Origin: Pirellula staleyi DSM 6068 | GTDB lineage: Bacteria > Planctomycetota > Planctomycetia > Pirellulales > Pirellulaceae | NCBI GenBank assembly: GCA_945875845.1 | Contig: CAMCMB010000045.1 | Span: 1-59,515, forward strand | Reading direction: 5' to 3' | Length of the DNA stretch: 59,515 nucleotides | Shown here: in pieces, positions 24,661-33,408 of the stretch | Numbering within the stretch: the stretch's first letter is position 1 | How the letters are laid out: the number at the start of each line of letters is the position of its first letter | Program-made: the position numbers and the translations under genes | The notes under the pieces: model-generated | Database searches by the model: none | The model's input: the letters and a program-made list of their open reading frames with translations, nothing else | What the model was told of the DNA's origin: nothing

Positions 24661-26174
24661 TTGGACTGCGATTCCTCCTCCGTCGAGACGGCAACGGAGA
24701 GCAACTCGGCCTGAGTCCAATCCTGTGTTCGCCTAACTTCTCGCAATCGACCACGGGCCATAACGCCGATCGTATCGCAGACGGCCATCAATTCTGGAAG
24801 ATACGAACTCACAAAAAGGATAGATTTTCCTTTTGCCGCAAGTTCACCCACCCATTGGTAAATCTCCGCCTTGGTACCCACATCAATTCCTCGTGTTGGC
24901 TCATCGAGAAGCAGTATCGACGCATCTTGGTGCAGCACTCGCGCGATGGCAACTTTTTGTTGATTGCCACCCGAAAGCTGGTTGACGGATTGCTGCGGAC
25001 TCCGCGCTTTGATGGAGAGATTTTTCAACCATCGATCGGCTTCCTTGCGTCGCTTTGCGAGGTTTAACAGCCCCAATTTCGAATAAGGCTTCAAATCGCT
25101 TAGAGTGAGATTGTCCACAATTGACATCGACTGAGACAGTCCTTCCCCTTTGCGATCTTCTGAAACGAGGCCCATCCCATCGCGAATTCGGGCTTGCGGA
25201 GTCGATCCCCCTAGTCGTCCACGAATGAGGACGCTACCGGAAGTTGGTCGATCGAGCCCCATGAGATGCCGAAGCGTTTCTGTTCGACCCGCGCCGATCA
25301 GGCCGAAGAGTCCCATAACCTCGCCCGAGCGTAGCTGAAGGCTTACGGAACGAGGAATGCGAACACCCGATAGTCCCCTTACATCGAGCACCGTTTCTCC
25401 GATCGAATGCGGAACTTTCGGAAAAAGTTCGTCGACATTGCGTCCCACCATCAACGACACAATTTGCCTATTCGAGATATCTGGTAACAGCCCGTCTCCG
25501 GCCGACTTGCCATCGCGAAGCACAACGTAGCGATGAGCGATCTCGCGAATCTCCTCGAGGAAATGGCTGATGTAGACAATCGCTAGCCCTTGTGTCTGGA
25601 GCCTTCGGATCAACCGAAAGAGCTCCTGTACATCGCGTGCGGCAAGCGAACTCGTTGGCTCGTCGAACACCATCACCTTGGCCTCGGAGGCTAAACCTCG
25701 TGCGATCTCAACGATCTGCTGAGTTCCGATCGAAAGGCTGCCGACCTTTCTCTCAGGATTCAGGTCCGCGTGGCCAAGGAGACTAAGGACGTGTCGAACG
25801 CGGAGTCGATGCTGCGACTTTCGAATAAAACCGAAATAACTGCGCTCTTGGCCGAGCATAATGTTTTCTTCGACGGAAAGATCGGGAGCCAAACTGAGCT
25901 CCTGATAGATCATGGCAATCCCCAGCTTCCGGGCGTCGTGCGGACCACGCGGCCGAAAGACTTGCCCATCGAGCATCATCGTGCCCGCATCGGGCGAATG
26001 AGCTCCGCTCAAAATCTTCATCAACGTGCTCTTGCCAGCACCGTTTTCACCGATCAATGCCAATGTCTCACCCACCTGTGCGGTGAGCGAGATACCCTTC
26101 AACGCTTGTGTTGCACCGAATCGCTTCTCGATTTTGTGCATGGATAAGATTGGCTGCGCCGTCGGTTTGATCAT
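24657..26174 (-). CDS. Sugar/inositol ABC transporter ATPase, two nucleotide-binding domains (RbsA family)
   Basis: This encodes 505 residues with two fused ABC domains. The first has Walker A GENGAGKST (about 40-48), signature LSIGTQQIVEIARGL and Walker B VMVFDEPTS. The second has a degenerate Walker A (LIGAGRTE, about 290-297), signature LSGGNQQKVAIARVL and Walker B ILLLDEPTRGID. That asymmetry is normal for this family. It energises import together with the permease. It lies 8 bases after the binding-protein gene and overlaps the permease start. Confidence 0.94.
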   Translation of the reverse strand: MIKPTAQPILSMHKIEKRFGATQALKGISLTAQVGETLALIGENGAGKSTLMKILSGAHSPDAGTMMLDGQVFRPRGPHDARKLGIAMIYQELSLAPDLSVEENIMLGQERSYFGFIRKSQHRLRVRHVLSLLGHADLNPERKVGSLSIGTQQIVEIARGLASEAKVMVFDEPTSSLAARDVQELFRLIRRLQTQGLAIVYISHFLEEIREIAHRYVVLRDGKSAGDGLLPDISNRQIVSLMVGRNVDELFPKVPHSIGETVLDVRGLSGVRIPRSVSLQLRSGEVMGLFGLIGAGRTETLRHLMGLDRPTSGSVLIRGRLGGSTPQARIRDGMGLVSEDRKGEGLSQSMSIVDNLTLSDLKPYSKLGLLNLAKRRKEADRWLKNLSIKARSPQQSVNQLSGGNQQKVAIARVLHQDASILLLDEPTRGIDVGTKAEIYQWVGELAAKGKSILFVSSYLPELMAVCDTIGVMARGRLREVRRTQDWTQAELLSVAVSTEEESQSK

Positions 26175-26182
26175 GGACTGCG

Positions 26183-27223
26183 TTACTGTTTGAACAAGAC
26201 AGGACGCAGCAATCGATCGAACGGTTCGATCTTCTGGTTCTCTGCGGTTGCGACGTATTCTCCGGTCTTAATCATGGTTTCCACTTTTTCGCCTCGCAAG
26301 TGTTTGACCAACGTTAAAACGGAGGAGCGTCCCATTTCGAAGGGATCTTGAAGCAAGATGCCGGCCACTTTATCTTCCTCCATGCCTCGGATGAGACTGT
26401 CGCTTGGATCAAAGGCAACGAATTTAACTTTGCCAGCCATTCCCGTTTGCAAAAGAGCTTCGAGCGTCCCATTGGCATTTGGCTCGCAAACTGAGAAAAT
26501 CCCGGTGACTTCATCACGATACTTGTTAAGAAGTTGGGTGGCTTTCGCGAGCGCCTCCTGGGTGGTTGTGCCTGCATATTGATCCGACGACAAGACCTTG
26601 ATCTTCGGTTCAGCCGCGATCGCATCCAAGAAACCCTTTTCTCGTTGCTCTGTGCTCTCGCTGCCTTCTTTGTACCGCAATAAGATTGCGCCGCCTTGAT
26701 TTCCCATCGCTTCGGCAAGCCGCTTGCCAGCAAGCATCCCGCCCCGATAATTATCGGTGGCAACATAACTCAGGATTGGGGCACCGGCGGCCAAACCACT
26801 GTCGTAGATGACGACTGGGATTTTTTCTGCGGCGGCCTCAGCGACGACGTCGACAAGTGCTTGCGAGTGATTTGGTGCCAAACAAATTCCGTTGACACCA
26901 TTCGTGATAAAGTTCTTAACGACCGAGATCTGGCCAGCGGTATCCGCTTCGGTTTCAGGGCCCTTCCAAAGGATCTCTACATTGCCAAGCTCTTTTGCGG
27001 CAGCTTCGGCACCTGCATGTACCGTTTGCCAAAATTGGTGGCTCGTGCCTTTGGGAATAACGGCGATTCGCAGATTGCCAACCTTGCTTTGAGGTGATGT
27101 GGAAACGCCCGGCACGCTTGGTGCACTGTCGCAGCCGCTAAATGACATTAGGCTAAATGACGTTAGAAGACACAGGCTTCCCAATGACAGGATGCCATGT
27201 TGCATGAAAGATCGCCGCTTCAT
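26183..27223 (-). CDS. Periplasmic sugar/inositol-binding lipoprotein (RbsB/IbpA family)
   Basis: This encodes 346 residues from the ATG at 27223; a TTG three codons earlier is possible. A signal sequence starting MKRRSFMQHGILSLGSLCLL ends at a probable lipobox just before Cys-31 (SFSGC), so the protein should be lipid-anchored. The binding domains carry AVIPKGTSHQFWQTVHAGAEAAAKELG, ICLAPNHSQALVDVVAEAAAEKIPVVIYDSG, SYVATDNYRGGMLAGKRLAEAMG and VKFVAFDPSDSLIRGM, typical of the ribose-binding-protein family. It delivers the ligand to the permease-ATPase and is the first gene of the four-gene inositol unit. Confidence 0.92.
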   Translation of the reverse strand: MKRRSFMQHGILSLGSLCLLTSFSLMSFSGCDSAPSVPGVSTSPQSKVGNLRIAVIPKGTSHQFWQTVHAGAEAAAKELGNVEILWKGPETEADTAGQISVVKNFITNGVNGICLAPNHSQALVDVVAEAAAEKIPVVIYDSGLAAGAPILSYVATDNYRGGMLAGKRLAEAMGNQGGAILLRYKEGSESTEQREKGFLDAIAAEPKIKVLSSDQYAGTTTQEALAKATQLLNKYRDEVTGIFSVCEPNANGTLEALLQTGMAGKVKFVAFDPSDSLIRGMEEDKVAGILLQDPFEMGRSSVLTLVKHLRGEKVETMIKTGEYVATAENQKIEPFDRLLRPVLFKQ

Positions 27224-27676
27224 CCGATCCAATCTCCGCTTTAACGAGGTGAACTGAGTTAAACAAAGCAGGTTCGTTCAAGATCTGCCTAGAGGAACGT
27301 ACCGAGTCTAACGCATATTTAGTTCTAACGCATAGTTGGCCCATTTTATGGGATCGGCAGGTCGAAATCTACCTCTTGAGGCGAACAGTCGCATGAAACT
27401 ACCAATCATAACCCGATACGTAACGGCTTGTTGCTTTAATGGTACGACGGACTTCCAAGTCCGTCGAATTCCTCATTGACGGACTTGGAAGTCCGTCATA
27501 CCGCCCTTACCCAATAACGACTTCACTAAAACAACAACCCGCTTACGCTTCGGATGGGGATACTGCAATCTGCCGGTCGCCTAATTGCCCACAACCAACG
27601 CGGAACACAGTTTGTGTCTGCTTTCGGTTATAATCGTGACTTCTTCGCTGATCCTTGAACTTCATCGGTTAACCAC
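27224..27676. other. Intergenic region between divergent units
   Basis: It contains the presumed promoter region of the inositol unit, a doubled sequence (GTCTAACGCATA.TTAGTTCTAACGCATAGTT, about 27305-27335) and foldback copy E. I see no gene on either strand. Confidence 0.5.
27441..27502. repeat. Foldback element core, copy E
   Basis: Both hairpins are of the AAGTCCGTC type here (first arm GACGGACTTCCAAGTCCGTC). The outer arms are degenerate: CGGCTTGTTGCTTTA on the left, CTAAAACAACAACCCGC on the right. The downstream stretch CCCTTACCCAATAACGAC is conserved. Confidence 0.93.
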
Positions 27677-29446
27677 ATGTTCAGACAATATTCTCGAATC
27701 GCTTTTGCATTCGTTGCAGTGGTAATATACGCAACGGCCAAGAATGCGTTTTCCGGGGACACAGATCTCGAAAAATGGTTGCCTCAATCTACCGTCGTGT
27801 ATTTGCACGTCGAATCGCTTGAGACCATTCTCGACCACCCTTTTTCGAAGACTTTGCGGTCTAGCATCGCGTTCAAAACACTGATGCGTTCTCCTGAGGC
27901 CATCAAAGCCCGTGCAGGACTCGCACTTTTCGAGTTCGCTATCGGTGACAAACTCGAATCCATCGTCAAAAAACTGACGACCCACGGGGCTTGCATGGCT
28001 ATCGATAAAGAGACACAAGGTGTCGTGTTACTTGCCCATTCCGAAAGCGCCGAATGGCTTGATGACTACATGCAACGACTCGTCAAGATGGCACGCACCG
28101 ACGCAAAAAGCAAAGAGCAACCCGATCCGATTCGCGAAGCCGATTACCGGGGGCTTCGCGGCTACGAATTTCAAAAAACAATTGTCACCAACATTGGCGC
28201 CGTACTTCTCGTAACGAATAAACCGCTATTCGCGAAAGATATCATCGATCGCTCACTGGATGCGACCAATGATCGTCTTGATGCGAACCCGCTCTTTCAG
28301 CAAGCTACCCAATCTCTTAGCGCTGAGTCTGCGCAGGATACCCTTCGTATCGCCAACGGCTTTGTCGACCTGGATACGCTCCGAGAGGCTGGAGTTGCGA
28401 AGGAACTCCTTGGTTCCAATCGCAAAGACTTCGCCGGAGAATTGTTGCTCGGCGGAGTGCTGGCGGTTTTGCAAAAAACGAGTTTCACAAGCGGCGCAAT
28501 AGCAATCTCCCCGAATAACATAAGTATCCAATTGCAGGTTCCATACGATCAAGAATGGACACAAGAGTCGCGTACGTTTTTTGTTGGCCCAAATAGTAAG
28601 GGCTTTGCACCGGCATCTCCCAATATCCCAAGTTCACTTGCGATGATGGCGAGCGTCCGCGCCTACCGTGACCTGTCCGAAATGTGGCAGCGAGCAGGAG
28701 ACCTGTTCGACGAAAAAGTAAACGACCAGTTGGCCCAAGCCGATAACACCTTGACGACTCTGTTTTCAGGAAAGGACTTTGGTACGGATATTCTCGGCGC
28801 AATCGAGCCGCAAGTTCAGTTGATGGCTTCGGAACAAACGTATGCACCTGGGTCGACTCCCGCGATAAAGCTACCCAGCTTTGGACTTGTTGCGAAACTT
28901 CGTGATGCGGATATGAAGAAAGAGCTGAAGCGCACGTTTCAGAGCTTCATCGGTTTCCTCAATGTGGTCGGAGCTATGGAAGGGAATCCGCAGTTGGACC
29001 TAGATGCCGAGTCCATCGAAGGGGTTCAGTATTACTCCGCGACTTACCTTCGCGATCGAGATAAAAAATACGACGCTGGTTTGCCGATCCAGTTCAATTT
29101 CAGTCCGACACTGGCCTTCAAAGACGATTTCGCCTTTGTCTCCAGCACATTGGCTTTTGCAAAAGAGATGGCCAGCCTCCCATTGGTCAACACGAACGCC
29201 GCTCCTGAGTTAGACAATACGGTTGCCTCCGTCGACGTGGATTCGTTGCGACAAGTACTTGAATCCAACCGCCAGCAATTGATCTCTTCTAACATGCTTG
29301 AGAAAGGGCACAGCAAAACGGAGGCCGAGAATGAAATCGACGTGTTGATGAAGTTCTTGTCGCTTTTGCGATCGGGAAAGTTGGCGTTGCGTTTCGACGA
29401 TGCTGTGCGATTGCAACTGGACATCACAACACAGTTTGAACGGTAG
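27677..29446 (+). CDS. Large secreted protein of unknown function
   Basis: This encodes 589 residues with a signal peptide (MFRQYSRIAFAFVAVVIYATAKNAFSG). The mature part begins DTDLEKWLPQSTVVYLHVESLETILDHPF, the opening style of planctomycete exported proteins of the DUF3352 kind (L-P-x-x-T-x-x-Y-L-H-V). Two similar halves are visible, each with a strand-rich region and a helical stretch (for example LLVTNKPLFAKDIIDRSLD and FVSSTLAFAKEMASLPLVNTN). No catalytic motif or C-terminal anchor is seen. It is probably periplasmic or outer-membrane associated. It stands alone, divergent from the inositol unit. Confidence 0.65.
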   Translation: MFRQYSRIAFAFVAVVIYATAKNAFSGDTDLEKWLPQSTVVYLHVESLETILDHPFSKTLRSSIAFKTLMRSPEAIKARAGLALFEFAIGDKLESIVKKLTTHGACMAIDKETQGVVLLAHSESAEWLDDYMQRLVKMARTDAKSKEQPDPIREADYRGLRGYEFQKTIVTNIGAVLLVTNKPLFAKDIIDRSLDATNDRLDANPLFQQATQSLSAESAQDTLRIANGFVDLDTLREAGVAKELLGSNRKDFAGELLLGGVLAVLQKTSFTSGAIAISPNNISIQLQVPYDQEWTQESRTFFVGPNSKGFAPASPNIPSSLAMMASVRAYRDLSEMWQRAGDLFDEKVNDQLAQADNTLTTLFSGKDFGTDILGAIEPQVQLMASEQTYAPGSTPAIKLPSFGLVAKLRDADMKKELKRTFQSFIGFLNVVGAMEGNPQLDLDAESIEGVQYYSATYLRDRDKKYDAGLPIQFNFSPTLAFKDDFAFVSSTLAFAKEMASLPLVNTNAAPELDNTVASVDVDSLRQVLESNRQQLISSNMLEKGHSKTEAENEIDVLMKFLSLLRSGKLALRFDDAVRLQLDITTQFER

Positions 29447-29511
29447 ATCTCCAGGGCTATCCATGAAACAACATGCTTAGTCGCCTGCCCTACGACGAAT
29501 GGGAGCGTGTG

Positions 29512-29570
29512 GCTCGGGTTAGCTGATCAAACTTGCTGTCCAACGAGACAAGGTCGTTGGGGCAGTGGGC
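29512..29570. repeat. Diverged relative of the 280-bp unit
   Basis: GGTTAGCTGATCAAACTTGC, then CCAACGAGACAAGGTCGTTGGGGCAG, closely resembles the right-hand outer arm of the unit at 1-560 (GGTTTAGCTGGCCAAACTTG and so on). It is a solo arm with no core nearby, between two convergent genes. Confidence 0.75.
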
Positions 29571-29601
29571 TGCGTGCAATAGCAACAACATGTTGCACAG
29601 T

Positions 29602-30843
29602 TTAGGCGGTAGCGAGTTCAACGGCGGGCTCGGGCACGCGTGGCTCGGAAACGGCTGGGCTCTTTTTCAAACTCTTTTGCATTTCCCCCCAACGCGATGG
29701 AATTTCGGTAATCACGCTTGTTTGAATGAGTTCGTCCCGATTCTTTTGGAACCAGTTGGTCACAAGTCCAATGCTTTCTTCATGCCGCAGGTAACCTGAG
29801 CCTACCGAGTTGGTGCTTTGGCTCCATCGGGCAAGTTCGGGGCGAATGGAACGCCATTGGGCAGCGTTCTTGGGTATCGGAATCGCTGTCTCAACGCCAC
29901 CCTTTCGAATCAGATACCAAATATCTCGCCCGTCGCATCCCCGCACCTCATATGCGAACGAGTAGTTCTCTCGGGCACGCTTCCAATGCGCGAGTCGATT
30001 GCAAAGCCACATTAGGATTCGCAAGTCTTCTTGCATTCTCGCGGCATGTTCGTAGTGTCGGCCAGCCGCAGCCCGAACCATCAACCCCTCGACTTGAAGC
30101 AGCACCTCCGTGGACATCGCGTTGAGAAACTGAAGTCCTTTTTCGACCTGTGCTGCATACTGCTGACGACTGCACGTCCGAAGGCAAGGTGCGATGCAAG
30201 TGCCGATTTCTTGACGCATACAGCCAGCTCGCATTTCCACATCGAACAATTGCAGCTGATCAGTGAAAAGCATGGGGGTCTTCTGGCTGCAATCTCGCAA
30301 CAGATACAAACGATTTAAGACCTCGACCGCGCGATGGAGATTGCCCATTCCGTAAAACGGCCCCTGACAGCCTTTGGCATTGGGCTCAAACTCTCGGCTT
30401 AGATAAAAGTGCTCGGCGGGCGAGTTGCCCATGCACAGATACGCTTGCTGCTGACGCTTGGGCATACCAACCACGTTTAAGCGAGGTTGAAAGCGGCGGA
30501 TCAACGCTTGTTCGCGCAACAGCGCTGCGAAGTCGCTGGGTTGTTTTTCCCAAACGATGGTTTCGGCCGACTGGACAATTCGGCCAGCCTTTTCGTCGGC
30601 GTTGTTCGGCATGAAGTAGCTGAGCAATCGATTTCGAAGCAGCTTGGATTTTCCGACGTAGATCAATCGTCCAGTCGCATCCAACATGCCGTACACGCCG
30701 GGCATTTTAGGTGCATGACGAGATACGAGCGACTTTAGTTCGTCCGTCCGCGTTGACTCGATCCGAGCCAATGTAGCCATCGGATGGGGCATCAACGCGT
30801 CGTGGCCAAAGTCGACAAAGGGTTCGTGCCATTTCGCGTCCAT
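29602..30843 (-). CDS. UvrC N-terminal-half homologue (GIY-YIG nuclease, Fe-S and UVR motifs)
   Basis: This encodes 413 residues with a strong ribosome-binding site (GGAGGTGA, 8 bases upstream). The GIY-YIG domain at about 30-115 shows KMPGVYGMLDATGRLIYVGKSKLLRNRLLSYF with the catalytic Arg, and LLREQALIRRFQPRLNVVG with the metal-binding Glu. Four cysteines in UvrC spacing follow (RDCSQ, GCMRQE, IGTCIAPC), suitable for a 4Fe-4S cluster, and then a UVR-like helix (VRAAAGRHYEHAARMQEDLRIL). The C-terminal RNase H-like nuclease and HhH domains of UvrC are absent; the remaining segment is unknown to me. It may make only the 3' incision of excision repair, like the E. coli Cho protein. Confidence 0.85.
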   Translation of the reverse strand: MDAKWHEPFVDFGHDALMPHPMATLARIESTRTDELKSLVSRHAPKMPGVYGMLDATGRLIYVGKSKLLRNRLLSYFMPNNADEKAGRIVQSAETIVWEKQPSDFAALLREQALIRRFQPRLNVVGMPKRQQQAYLCMGNSPAEHFYLSREFEPNAKGCQGPFYGMGNLHRAVEVLNRLYLLRDCSQKTPMLFTDQLQLFDVEMRAGCMRQEIGTCIAPCLRTCSRQQYAAQVEKGLQFLNAMSTEVLLQVEGLMVRAAAGRHYEHAARMQEDLRILMWLCNRLAHWKRARENYSFAYEVRGCDGRDIWYLIRKGGVETAIPIPKNAAQWRSIRPELARWSQSTNSVGSGYLRHEESIGLVTNWFQKNRDELIQTSVITEIPSRWGEMQKSLKKSPAVSEPRVPEPAVELATA

Positions 30844-30986
30844 GCTCGTTCACCTCCTCAAAGCGATCCATACTCAAGATCCAAGCATTATGCCCGTTTT
30901 GGTGGTACAATCCAAGAGCACCCCCCCCCGAGTTCTATCAATCGCCTTCCTTCACAAATCATTAGCGGAATCGAACCACAGTCGAA

Positions 30987-32009
30987 ATGCGAGCAATTCA
31001 AATTTCCGAACCGAAAACACTTCGTCGCATCGAGATCAGCAGTCCCGATCTGCCGGGCGAAGGCTTTGCGCTCGTCAAAACGCACCGTATGGGCGTTTGC
31101 GGAACGGACATTAGTTGCTACTTAGGGAAATTCCCTTTTTTCGATTTTCCGAGAATCCCAGGGCATGAGCTGGGCGTTGAAGTACTCGCAGTCGGCCTAG
31201 GGGTGACCAATGTTGCGGTCGGAGATCGATGCAGTGTTGAGCCTTACATCAATTGTGGACATTGCTACGCTTGCCGGCGCGGTTCGGGTAACTGCTGCTC
31301 GAACCTCAAAGTCATCGGCGTGATGATGGATGGCGGACTGTGCGATCAGTTCTTGATCCAAGCAAACAAACTTCATCCGTCGTCGGTTTTGACCATGGAT
31401 CAGTTAGCGCTGGTCGAGACGCTTGCCATAGGATGTCACGCTAACGACCGAGGTGGTGCCGGGCCGAATGACCATGCACTGATTATCGGCGCCGGTCCCA
31501 TCGGACTCGCGACGTTGGAGTTCACCCGCTTGTCGGGCGCACAAGTAAGTGTGATGGATATGAACCCAACGCGACTGGAATTTGTTGCTTCCAATTATGG
31601 GATCAAGAATGCCGTTCTGAACAAAGGGGACGCGACGGAATTTGAAAGGATGCACCGAATCACAGGGGGGGACATGTTCTCAGTGATCATTGACGCGACA
31701 GGGAATAGACACTCGATGTCGGGCGCATTCCAGTATCTTGCGCCGACCGGAACGTTGGTCTATGTCGGTATCACCACGGAGGAGATCTCGTTCAAGCATC
31801 CTCAAATGCATCGCCCCGAAGCAAACTTGTTGGCGTCTCGCAATGCATTACCCAACGACTTCACACGTATTATCGGCCTGATCGAGGCAGGCGTGATCAA
31901 GACCGAGCCATGGATAACGCATCGCACGACCTTTGAGGGCGTCCTGAATGACTTCGAGTCGTTTACCAAACCAGAAACTGGGGTACTCAAGGCGCTCATC
32001 GAGTTCTGA
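30987..32009 (+). CDS. Zinc-binding medium-chain alcohol dehydrogenase
   Basis: This encodes 340 residues. The catalytic zinc site is in GVCGTDISCYLG and GHELG; the structural zinc site is CGHCYACRRGSGNCC, with four spaced cysteines; and the NAD(P)-binding motif is IIGAGPIGLATLEF (about 168-181). This is the threonine 3-dehydrogenase or sorbitol-dehydrogenase branch, oxidising a polyol or sugar acid with NAD. The substrate cannot be read from the sequence. It is cytoplasmic and divergent from the UvrC-like gene, and no partner gene suggests a pathway. Confidence 0.9.
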   Translation: MRAIQISEPKTLRRIEISSPDLPGEGFALVKTHRMGVCGTDISCYLGKFPFFDFPRIPGHELGVEVLAVGLGVTNVAVGDRCSVEPYINCGHCYACRRGSGNCCSNLKVIGVMMDGGLCDQFLIQANKLHPSSVLTMDQLALVETLAIGCHANDRGGAGPNDHALIIGAGPIGLATLEFTRLSGAQVSVMDMNPTRLEFVASNYGIKNAVLNKGDATEFERMHRITGGDMFSVIIDATGNRHSMSGAFQYLAPTGTLVYVGITTEEISFKHPQMHRPEANLLASRNALPNDFTRIIGLIEAGVIKTEPWITHRTTFEGVLNDFESFTKPETGVLKALIEF

Positions 32010-32196
32010 TACTCGCACCAACAAAGTTCGGTTAATACCACCCCTCGGCGGTGCGGTGCACAGCCCTGTGAAGCATTCCCGTCAACGACCCGCTTCGTTG
32101 CATTTCCAATGTGGCCAATTGCACTCGGAAAAGCCCTTCACTACCATATTGTTTTGAGAATAAGTTTTGACACTACACTGTTTTTCGGAGTACGTC

Positions 32197-33378
32197 ATGC
32201 GAAATCAAAAAAGGCGAGTTATTGCGCTACATGTCGGGGCATCGAGCGACCCAAATGCTATGGCGGGTTCGGAAAGTACGGCAGTTGGAACGCTCAGCGT
32301 ATCGACCTTCGACGCGGCATCACACAAACTGGAGGCTCTGCGGAACAGTGCCGGCATTACAATTGAAGCGCCAAGTTTCGATATCAAGTTGATCGCGCCC
32401 ATGGATGTTCCGACGGCAACCGCAGCAGCAGCGCCAGCGGTTAGTTGGGGCGTGGAAGCTGTTGGTGCACTAAGTTCCGCATTTGATGGTTCGGGGGTCA
32501 CTGTAGCTATCCTCGACACTGGCATCGATCGCGATCATCCTGCATTCGCGGGAGTTGAGATCATCGAAAAAGACTTCACCGGCGAGGGAAACGGCGACCA
32601 AAATGGCCACGGAACTCATTGCGCTGGAACAATTTGTGGTCGCGATGTCTCTGGAACACGAATGGGCGTTGCCCGCGGCGTCAAGCGACTACTTATTGGC
32701 AAAGTGCTTGGCCAAGACGGAGGGGGCTCATCCGATGCCATTGCTGACGCTATGGTCTGGGCGATTCAGAACGGCGCCCATATTATTTCCATGTCTCTCG
32801 GGATGGACTTCCCGGGTTACCAGAAGGCGCTTGTAAGCGAGGGCAGACCCGCCGAAGTAGCAACCTCAATGGCGCTGGAGGGTTATCGCGAGAACACTCG
32901 ATTATTCGACAAAATGGCCGCTCTAATAGAAGCTGGCCAATTTCTGGGACGCCGCGCTTTGGTGGTGGCCGCAACCGGAAATGAAAGCCGCAGGGATGTT
33001 AGTTCGGGGTTTACGATTGCGAAAGCACCGCCCGCAGCGGCGGACGGTTTTCTTTCCGTGGCCGCAGTACAGCAATCGAACAACATTGCAAAACCATTTA
33101 AAGTAGCCTCTTTCTCCAACACCAAGGCAGATGTCGCTGCTCCGGGTGTGGATATCTGGTCCGCTGCGCCCGGCGGGGGGTTGCGCCCTTTGTCGGGCAC
33201 AAGCATGGCCACGCCGCACGCAGCGGGGGTGGCTGCCATGTGGACTCACAAATCGATGAGCGAAAACGACGGAGATGCAGTAATCGGTGACGTAATCGAT
33301 AACCTGCGCTTTCATGCGAAGCTAACCACCGGCTTATTAAGAGACGACGTGGGAAAGGGCGTCGTGCAATGCCCATGA
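32197..33378 (+). CDS. Subtilase (S8) family serine protease without export signal
   Basis: This encodes 393 residues from the ATG at 32197 (GGAGTACGTC upstream). The catalytic triad is clear: Asp in VAILDTGIDRDHPAF (about 113), His in NGHGTHCAGTICG (about 147) and Ser in LSGTSMATPHAAGVAAMW (about 340), with the oxyanion Asn in VVAATGNES. About 90 N-terminal residues precede the protease domain (RVIALHVGASSDPNAMAGSES...) without a signal peptide, so it may act inside the cell or leave by another route. It is a stand-alone gene. I do not see a pro-domain of the usual inhibitor type. Confidence 0.9.
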   Translation: MRNQKRRVIALHVGASSDPNAMAGSESTAVGTLSVSTFDAASHKLEALRNSAGITIEAPSFDIKLIAPMDVPTATAAAAPAVSWGVEAVGALSSAFDGSGVTVAILDTGIDRDHPAFAGVEIIEKDFTGEGNGDQNGHGTHCAGTICGRDVSGTRMGVARGVKRLLIGKVLGQDGGGSSDAIADAMVWAIQNGAHIISMSLGMDFPGYQKALVSEGRPAEVATSMALEGYRENTRLFDKMAALIEAGQFLGRRALVVAATGNESRRDVSSGFTIAKAPPAAADGFLSVAAVQQSNNIAKPFKVASFSNTKADVAAPGVDIWSAAPGGGLRPLSGTSMATPHAAGVAAMWTHKSMSENDGDAVIGDVIDNLRFHAKLTTGLLRDDVGKGVVQCP

Positions 33379-33408
33379 CGTCCCTGTGGCTTGGTCCCTT
33401 TGCGGTTC

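Noticed and set aside
30920-30935. Run of ten C as a phase-variation tract
   Set aside because: It lies between divergent genes at about 55-65 bases from the dehydrogenase start, not in a coding frame or an evident promoter spacer; nothing supports switching.
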